Assembly: GCA_016286145.1 (NCBI GenBank) | Contig: JAEESD010000002.1 | Span: forward strand, 1-57,276 | DNA from: Bacteroidales bacterium | GTDB taxonomy: Bacteria > Bacteroidota > Bacteroidia > Bacteroidales > UBA932 | Length of the DNA stretch: 57,276 nucleotides | Direction: 5' to 3' | Shown here: positions 51,854 to 57,276 of the stretch, piece by piece | Position numbering within the stretch: the stretch's first letter is position 1 | Layout of the letters: the number at the start of each line of letters is the position of its first letter | Program-made: the position numbers and the translations under genes | Notes under the pieces: model-generated | The model's database searches: none | What the model was told of the DNA's origin: nothing | What the model saw: only the letters and a program-made list of their open reading frames with translations

Positions 51854-54070
51854 ATGTCAGTTACATCAGCAGACATCCGCAAAACACTCAAGGAGTTCTT
51901 CGGTTACGACGGGTTCAAGGGTGATCAGGAAGAGATCATCAAGGACCTGACAGACGGAAAGGACTGTTTCGTGCTTATGCCTACGGGCGGCGGCAAATCC
52001 CTTTGTTACCAACTGCCCGCGCTGCTGATGGATGGTACCGCGATAGTGATTTCCCCTCTTATCGCCCTGATGAAAAATCAGGTAGACGCAATCAGGGGTT
52101 TCGTATCCGGCAACGAAAGCATAGCACACTTCCTGAATTCGTCTCTTTCGCGCCCTCAGATCGAGGAGGTGAAGAACGACATCAAGGAAGGCAAAACAAA
52201 GATTCTTTATGTCGCGCCCGAATCGCTGACTAAGGGAGAAAATGTCGCTTTCCTAAGGACGATCAAGATTTCGTTCTACGCAGTAGACGAAGCCCACTGT
52301 ATTTCCGAATGGGGCCACGACTTCCGTCCGGAGTACCGCAGAATCCGCCCTATCGTTGATACTATCGGCAGGGCTCCGATTATCGCCCTTACTGCAACCG
52401 CGACTCCTAAGGTCCAGAGCGACATCCTCAAGACTCTCGCAATTCCGGACGCCGTAGTCTATAAGTCTTCCTTCAACCGCCCGAACCTTTATTACGAGGT
52501 AAGGGATAAGGTAGACGCAGACAAAGACATCGTCCGTTTCATCCGCCAACACCCCGGAAAGTCCGGCATCGTCTATTGCCTCAGCCGTAGAAAGGTTGAG
52601 GAGATGGCCGAGTTCCTTCAGATCAACGGAATCAAGGCCCTCCCGTACCACGCCGGTCTGGACGCCAAGGTCCGCGCCGAGAATCAGGACAAATTCCTGA
52701 TGGAGGATGTCAATGTAATAGTTGCGACTATCGCCTTCGGAATGGGTATCGACAAACCGGACATCCGTTTTGTAATCCACTACGATATCCCGAAGAGCGT
52801 CGAGAGCTACTATCAGGAAACAGGACGCGCCGGCCGCGACGGAGGGGAAGGTCTCTGCATTACCTACTACAGCTACAAAGACATCCAGAAACTGGAGAAG
52901 TTTATGCGCGGAAAGCCCGTTTCCGAGCAGGAAATCAACAAACAGCTCCTGAATGAGGTGGTAGCCTATGCCGAGTCCAGCGACTGCCGCAGAAGGCTCC
53001 TTCTGGGCTACTTCGGCGAGGACTATCCCAATGACAACTGCGGACTCTGCGACAACTGTCTGCACCCCAGGAAGGTATTCGACGGCCGCGCGGAGATGAA
53101 GCTCGTCATCAAGCTCATCCTCTCGCTGAAAGAACACTTCAAGCTCGAACATCTCGCCGCGATTCTCTCCGGAAACGATACCGCTCTCGTAAAGAGCTAC
53201 AACCACGACAAAATCCAGTACTTCGGAGCCGGGGAAGAGCATACAGACAAATTCTGGGCGACCGTTATTCACCAGGGCCTCATCATGCATCTCCTGGACA
53301 AGGAGATCGAGACCTATGGCCTGATCTACGTCACCCCGCTCGGAAAACAGTTCCTCGAGAATCCATGGCAGCTCAATCTCGTCGAAGACCGCGTCTTCAC
53401 GGGCGATGGCTCGCCGGACGATGAAGACGACGAAGAGGATGCAGCAGCCAACGCCGCAGCGATGAAGGGCGGCGGGGGAGACCCCGTCCTGCTCGCCATG
53501 CTCAAGGACCTCCGTAAGGACATGGCCCACAAACTGGATCTCCAGCCGTGGATCCTGTTCGGCGATCCCGCCCTTGACGATATGAGTATCCTCTATCCTA
53601 TTACCCTTGATGAGCTTAAGAACTGCCAGGGAGTAGGCGAGGGGAAGGCGAAGAAATACGGCCAGCCGTTTGTCGATCTTATCGCTAAATACGTTGAGGA
53701 AAACGAGATAGAGCGTCCGCAGGACCTGATAGTCAAGAGTACCGCCAGCAAGTCCGCCGTAAAGATCCAGATTATCGGTATGATAGACCGCCGTCTGCCT
53801 TTCGACGACATCGCGAAGGGTCTGGATATGCCTATGTGTGACCTTCTGACCGAGGTCGAGACTATAGTCTCCGCAGGTACTAAACTCAATATCAACTATT
53901 ACGTCAATCAAGAAGTGGAGCCCGATGTCGTAGCCGAGCTGATGGATTATTTCCGCCACGAAGCCGCTTCGGACTCGCTGGACGATGCTATCCGCGCTCT
54001 CGAGAACGACTATTCCGAGATGGAGATCCGCCTTACCCGTATTAAATTCATTTGTGAAGTAGCCTCGTAG
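51854..54070 (+). CDS. recQ: ATP-dependent DNA helicase RecQ
   Basis: A 738-residue superfamily 2 helicase. Walker A is MPTGGGKSLCYQ (Lys48), the DEAH box is VDEAHCISEWGHDFRPEY, motif VI is YQETGRAGRDG. The RQC zinc site is CRRRLLL...CGLCDNC, followed by a winged helix, an acidic linker (DDEDDEED, about 523-530) and a C-terminal HRDC domain (about 545-625). An additional helical C-terminal region (about 630-738) is typical of Bacteroidota RecQ. Gaps to its neighbours are 8 and 1 nt. Confidence 0.96.
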   Translation: MSVTSADIRKTLKEFFGYDGFKGDQEEIIKDLTDGKDCFVLMPTGGGKSLCYQLPALLMDGTAIVISPLIALMKNQVDAIRGFVSGNESIAHFLNSSLSRPQIEEVKNDIKEGKTKILYVAPESLTKGENVAFLRTIKISFYAVDEAHCISEWGHDFRPEYRRIRPIVDTIGRAPIIALTATATPKVQSDILKTLAIPDAVVYKSSFNRPNLYYEVRDKVDADKDIVRFIRQHPGKSGIVYCLSRRKVEEMAEFLQINGIKALPYHAGLDAKVRAENQDKFLMEDVNVIVATIAFGMGIDKPDIRFVIHYDIPKSVESYYQETGRAGRDGGEGLCITYYSYKDIQKLEKFMRGKPVSEQEINKQLLNEVVAYAESSDCRRRLLLGYFGEDYPNDNCGLCDNCLHPRKVFDGRAEMKLVIKLILSLKEHFKLEHLAAILSGNDTALVKSYNHDKIQYFGAGEEHTDKFWATVIHQGLIMHLLDKEIETYGLIYVTPLGKQFLENPWQLNLVEDRVFTGDGSPDDEDDEEDAAANAAAMKGGGGDPVLLAMLKDLRKDMAHKLDLQPWILFGDPALDDMSILYPITLDELKNCQGVGEGKAKKYGQPFVDLIAKYVEENEIERPQDLIVKSTASKSAVKIQIIGMIDRRLPFDDIAKGLDMPMCDLLTEVETIVSAGTKLNINYYVNQEVEPDVVAELMDYFRHEAASDSLDDAIRALENDYSEMEIRLTRIKFICEVAS

Positions 54071-54071
54071 A

Positions 54072-56054
54072 ATGATTCCTCAGGAGACAGTAAACCTAAT
54101 CCTTGAGACGGCCCGAGTAGAAGAGGTCGTCGGCGACTTCGTCTCGCTGAAGCGTCGCGGAGCCAGCCTGGTGGCTTGCTGTCCCTTCCACAACGAGAAA
54201 ACCCCGTCGTTCTACGTTACTCCCTCGAAGGGTATATACAAATGTTTCGGCTGCGGAAAGGCCGGAGATTCGGTGCGTTTCCTGATGGACTACGAACATC
54301 TGGATTATCCGGACGCCCTGCGCTATCTCGCTAAAAAGTATCATATAGAGATACAGGAAGAAGAGATGTCGGCGGAAGAAATCGCAGGCCGCCAGCGCAG
54401 GGAAAGTATCCTGCTTGCCAGCGAATTTGCCCACAAATTCTTCAACGAACAGCTCCAGACCCCCGAGGGAAAGAGCGTGGGCCTGGCCTACTACCGCTCG
54501 CGCGGGATTGAGGATGAAACGATAGCGAAATGGGGCCTTGGCTGGGCGCCGTCCGGCCGTTCGGCCCTTACTGATGCGGCAGTCGCGGCCGGTTACAAGC
54601 CCGAGTACCTGATTGCCGCCGGCCTTACCGTCCAACACGAAGACGGCTCGCTGGCAGACCGCTTCCGCGAGAGGATTATGTTCCCTATCCATTCCCTCGC
54701 CGGGCGCGTAATCGCGTTCTCGGGCCGTACGCTGAAGAGCGACAATCCTGCCAAGTACGTAAACTCTCCCGAGACGGAGATCTACGTCAAGAGCAAGGCC
54801 CTGCTCGGAATCTACTTCGCCAAATCGGAGATTATGCGCCAGGACAAATGTATCCTGGTCGAGGGCAATGTAGACGTCATCACGATGCAGCAGCTCGGGG
54901 TCGCGAACGTAGTCGCCTCTTGCGGAACGTCCCTTACGGCCGAGCAGGTCCGGCTGATACACCGCTTTACGAACAATGTGACGATAATGTACGACGGCGA
55001 TTCGGCCGGAATCCACGCCGCCGAAAAAGGCACGGCCCTGGCCCTGCCCGAGGGCATGAACGTCCGCATCGTGGTCCTGCCAGACGGCGAGGACCCGGAC
55101 AGTTTCGGTCGCACCCACAGCCTGCAGGAGGTCCAGGACTACATCGCTGCGAACGAGCGTGATTTCATCTCCTTCAAGACCGATCTGCTGCTCGCAGAGG
55201 CGGCGGGAGACCCCTACAAGAAATCCGGCCTTATCAACGATATAGCCGACACTATCGCCCTTATCCCCGACGCCGTCCAGCGCTCGGTCTATGTCCAGGA
55301 AACGGCGGCGAAGTTCGGCATCGAAGCCCAGATCATCTTCGATAGGATAGTAAAGACGCGTAAGGCGGCACGCGAAGAGGAAGACAAGGCCCGTGAGAGG
55401 GATGCCCGCCGCGCCGCACGCGACGAGGGCCTGCAGGAGATGGCCCCGGTAGAAGAGGCGGAGGCTCCGGAGTTCGCGCCCGTTCGCCCTCAGGAAATGG
55501 AGCTCGAGAACCAGTCGCTGGCTCCGCTCGAGGCCGATATCCTCAGTTTCCTGCTTCGCTTCGGCGACCGCCCGATGAAGTTCGAGACCGATTCGGAGTA
55601 TTATACTCCCGATGTCTGTAATGTAACGGATTTTATTCGCGGAGCTATCGAAGAAGACGGGTCAGAACTTCAGAATTCCGTCTACCGTAAGACATATGAC
55701 GCTTATGTAGACGCCTATTGCGACGGTCTGGACCACGACACTATCATCCGCAGGCTCCTCGGTAATCCGGATTCAGATGTAGCGAAGGTAGCGTCCGAAC
55801 TCTCGTTTGAAAAGTATTTGATAACAGTTCAGAATTTTACTGACTCGATGATGAGCGTAGAGTCCTGGCTGGTCAATTATGTGCCTAAAACTATTCTGAT
55901 GTATGCAGAGCGTCGCGTACAGCAGAAGATAGATTTCCTCAAGGATTCGCTTTCAAAGTCCGAAGACTCGGGGGAGCAGATGAAGATAATGCAGGCGCTC
56001 GTAAAGTTCCAGAAGTTCCAGAGAGAACTGACTAAGAAAATAAAGAAACAATAG
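54072..56054 (+). CDS. dnaG: DNA primase DnaG
   Basis: A 660-residue primase. The N-terminal zinc finger has ligands Cys37, His40, Cys58, Cys61 ([11 protein letters not shown]...KCFGC). The RNA-polymerase/TOPRIM core contains [13 protein letters not shown] and [11 protein letters not shown], whose acidic residues bind metal. A charged Arg/Glu/Ala-rich segment (about 435-480) links to the C-terminal helicase-interacting domain. It starts 1 nt after the recQ stop; metG follows after 5 nt. Confidence 0.97.
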   Translation: MIPQETVNLILETARVEEVVGDFVSLKRRGASLVACCPFHNEKTPSFYVTPSKGIYKCFGCGKAGDSVRFLMDYEHLDYPDALRYLAKKYHIEIQEEEMSAEEIAGRQRRESILLASEFAHKFFNEQLQTPEGKSVGLAYYRSRGIEDETIAKWGLGWAPSGRSALTDAAVAAGYKPEYLIAAGLTVQHEDGSLADRFRERIMFPIHSLAGRVIAFSGRTLKSDNPAKYVNSPETEIYVKSKALLGIYFAKSEIMRQDKCILVEGNVDVITMQQLGVANVVASCGTSLTAEQVRLIHRFTNNVTIMYDGDSAGIHAAEKGTALALPEGMNVRIVVLPDGEDPDSFGRTHSLQEVQDYIAANERDFISFKTDLLLAEAAGDPYKKSGLINDIADTIALIPDAVQRSVYVQETAAKFGIEAQIIFDRIVKTRKAAREEEDKARERDARRAARDEGLQEMAPVEEAEAPEFAPVRPQEMELENQSLAPLEADILSFLLRFGDRPMKFETDSEYYTPDVCNVTDFIRGAIEEDGSELQNSVYRKTYDAYVDAYCDGLDHDTIIRRLLGNPDSDVAKVASELSFEKYLITVQNFTDSMMSVESWLVNYVPKTILMYAERRVQQKIDFLKDSLSKSEDSGEQMKIMQALVKFQKFQRELTKKIKKQ

Positions 56055-56059
56055 ACAAT

Positions 56060-57276
56060 ATGAGTTATAAAAGAACACTCGTTACAGCGGCCTTGCCCTA
56101 TGCCAACGGCCCCGTCCACATTGGACATCTCGCAGGAGTTTATGTTCCTGCAGATATTTATGTCCGTTATCTGAGGATGAGGGGCAGGGATGTCCTTTTC
56201 GTCTGCGGAAGCGATGAACACGGAGTGCCTATTACTATCAAAGCACGTCAGCAGGGTTGCTCCCCTCAGGATATAGTAGATAAGTACGACAAGATTATTT
56301 CGGAATCCTTCAAAGGCTTCGGTATCAATTTCGATGTCTACGGACGTACCTCCTCGAAGATCCACGAACAGACCGCTTCCGAGTTCTTCAAGAAACTCTA
56401 TGATTCAGGGAAGTTCATCACAAAGACTACCGAGCAGTACTACGACCCGGAGGCGAAGACTTTCCTGGCAGACCGCTACATAGTAGGAACTTGTCCTAAG
56501 TGTGGAAATCCCGATGCATATGGCGATCAGTGTGAGAAGTGCGGAAGTACGCTCAGCCCGGAGGAACTCATCAACCCCAAGAGCAAGCTCAGCGGCGCCG
56601 AGCCTATTAAGAAGGAGACGACCCACTGGTATCTTCCTCTCCAGGACTACGAGCAGTGGCTGCGCGAGTGGATACTCGAAGGCCACAAAGAGTGGCGCTC
56701 CAATGTCTACGGCCAGGTAAAGAGCTGGCTCGACGGCGGCCTGCAGCCCCGTGCGGTCACCCGTGACCTTGACTGGGGTGTGCCCGTGCCCGTTGAGGGA
56801 GCCGAAGGTAAGGTCCTTTATGTCTGGTTCGATGCTCCCATCGGATATATCAGCAACACTAAGCAGTTGCTCCCGAATGACTGGGAGAAGTGGTGGAAGA
56901 GCGAAGATACTAAGCTCGTCCACTTCATCGGTAAGGATAATATAGTCTTCCACTGCATAGTGTTCCCTTCGATGCTAAAGGCCTACGGCGACGGCTATAT
57001 CCTTCCGGACAACGTTCCTTCGAACGAGTTCCTGAACCTCGAGGGAGACAAGATCTCGACTTCTCGCGGCTGGGCTGTCTGGGCCCACGAATATCTCGAG
57101 GATTTCCCCGGAAAACAGGATGTCCTCCGTTATGTACTTACCGCCAACGCCCCCGAGACTAAAGACAACGACTTCAGCTGGAAAGATTTCCAGCCCCGCA
57201 ACAACTCCGAACTTGTCGCTATTTTCGGCAACATCGTTCACCGCGCGGTAGTCCTGACCCACAAATATTTCGACGG
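56060..57276 (+). CDS. metG: Methionyl-tRNA synthetase, 3' truncated by the window
   Basis: ATG 56060 opens a frame to the window end (405 complete codons). Class I signature [14 protein letters not shown] has HIGH at residues 20-23; the zinc knuckle uses Cys145, Cys148, Cys158, Cys161; and KISTS (331-335) is the KMSKS equivalent, a common Bacteroidota variant. The enzyme charges tRNA-Met. The C-terminal anticodon-binding domain and the possible Trbp111-like extension are outside the window. Confidence 0.97.
   Translation, partial: MSYKRTLVTAALPYANGPVHIGHLAGVYVPADIYVRYLRMRGRDVLFVCGSDEHGVPITIKARQQGCSPQDIVDKYDKIISESFKGFGINFDVYGRTSSKIHEQTASEFFKKLYDSGKFITKTTEQYYDPEAKTFLADRYIVGTCPKCGNPDAYGDQCEKCGSTLSPEELINPKSKLSGAEPIKKETTHWYLPLQDYEQWLREWILEGHKEWRSNVYGQVKSWLDGGLQPRAVTRDLDWGVPVPVEGAEGKVLYVWFDAPIGYISNTKQLLPNDWEKWWKSEDTKLVHFIGKDNIVFHCIVFPSMLKAYGDGYILPDNVPSNEFLNLEGDKISTSRGWAVWAHEYLEDFPGKQDVLRYVLTANAPETKDNDFSWKDFQPRNNSELVAIFGNIVHRAVVLTHKYFD

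Noticed and set aside
1-57276. tRNA, rRNA, integrase, transposase or prophage genes
   Set aside because: No T-loop plus acceptor pairing, rRNA motif or recombinase motif was found by eye on either strand.

Overview
The window is a 57 kb stretch of a Bacteroidota (order Bacteroidales) chromosome with coding sequence of roughly 55% GC. The evidence for this is a SusC/SusD pair, several lipoproteins with short Cys signal sequences, BACON and DUF5689 domains, -7 promoter boxes of the TAnnTTTG type, and no conserved Shine-Dalgarno spacing. The genus cannot be fixed from the sequence; a high-GC Bacteroidales such as a Rikenellaceae or 'Cryptobacteroides'-like lineage would fit. No rRNA, tRNA, transposase, integrase, prophage or CRISPR was seen. 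The first gene (nuclease) and the last (metG) are cut by the window edges.

Layout. (1) 2-12218: a tightly packed + strand run: DNA/RNA non-specific endonuclease (5' cut), secreted EEP-family nuclease, TonB-dependent receptor, DUF5689 OB-fold lipoprotein, M3 peptidase lipoprotein, gpmI, manA and rnr. The first four genes look like an extracellular nucleic-acid degradation and uptake module. (2) 12273-16490: VWA lipoprotein, rsgA, MATE exporter and an AT-rich orphan lipoprotein. (3) 16506-20788: overlapping genes for a polyprenyl synthase, U32 peptidase, S41 protease and RdgB, facing recO and an EamA transporter on the - strand. (4) 22427-28274: CotH-like lipoprotein, uvrA and a DUF6377 membrane regulator. 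(5) 28423-35658: a compact polysaccharide utilization locus (SusC, SusD, a surface lipoprotein with two related modules, and a GH16 beta-glucanase with a BACON domain), probably for laminarin or mixed-linkage beta-glucan. (6) 35663-42677: MBL hydrolase, two tandem deoxynucleoside kinases, acyl-CoA ligase, sugar MFS importer, ROK glucokinase and FKBP lipoprotein; the importer and glucokinase would handle glucose released by the PUL. (7) 42758-47993: an accessory-looking region with a membrane LytTR regulator, a pair of paralogous envelope genes, a beta-barrel protein, an SGNH hydrolase with an inverted fragment of its own 3' end, and about 0.9 kb of non-coding, hairpin-rich DNA. (8) 47994-57276: a dense housekeeping run yigZ-serC-serA-DUF1015-recQ-dnaG-metG.

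The main items for a second look are: the nuclease/TonB/OB-fold locus; a palindromic element inserted in frame, and in the same reading frame, in both rnr and the MATE gene; the hairpin array and the inverted SGNH fragment at 44945-45784; paired-hairpin elements whose arms covary while the spacer is conserved; and the LytTR regulator next to a candidate 21-bp-spaced direct-repeat operator and a C8 tract in the neighbouring promoter.
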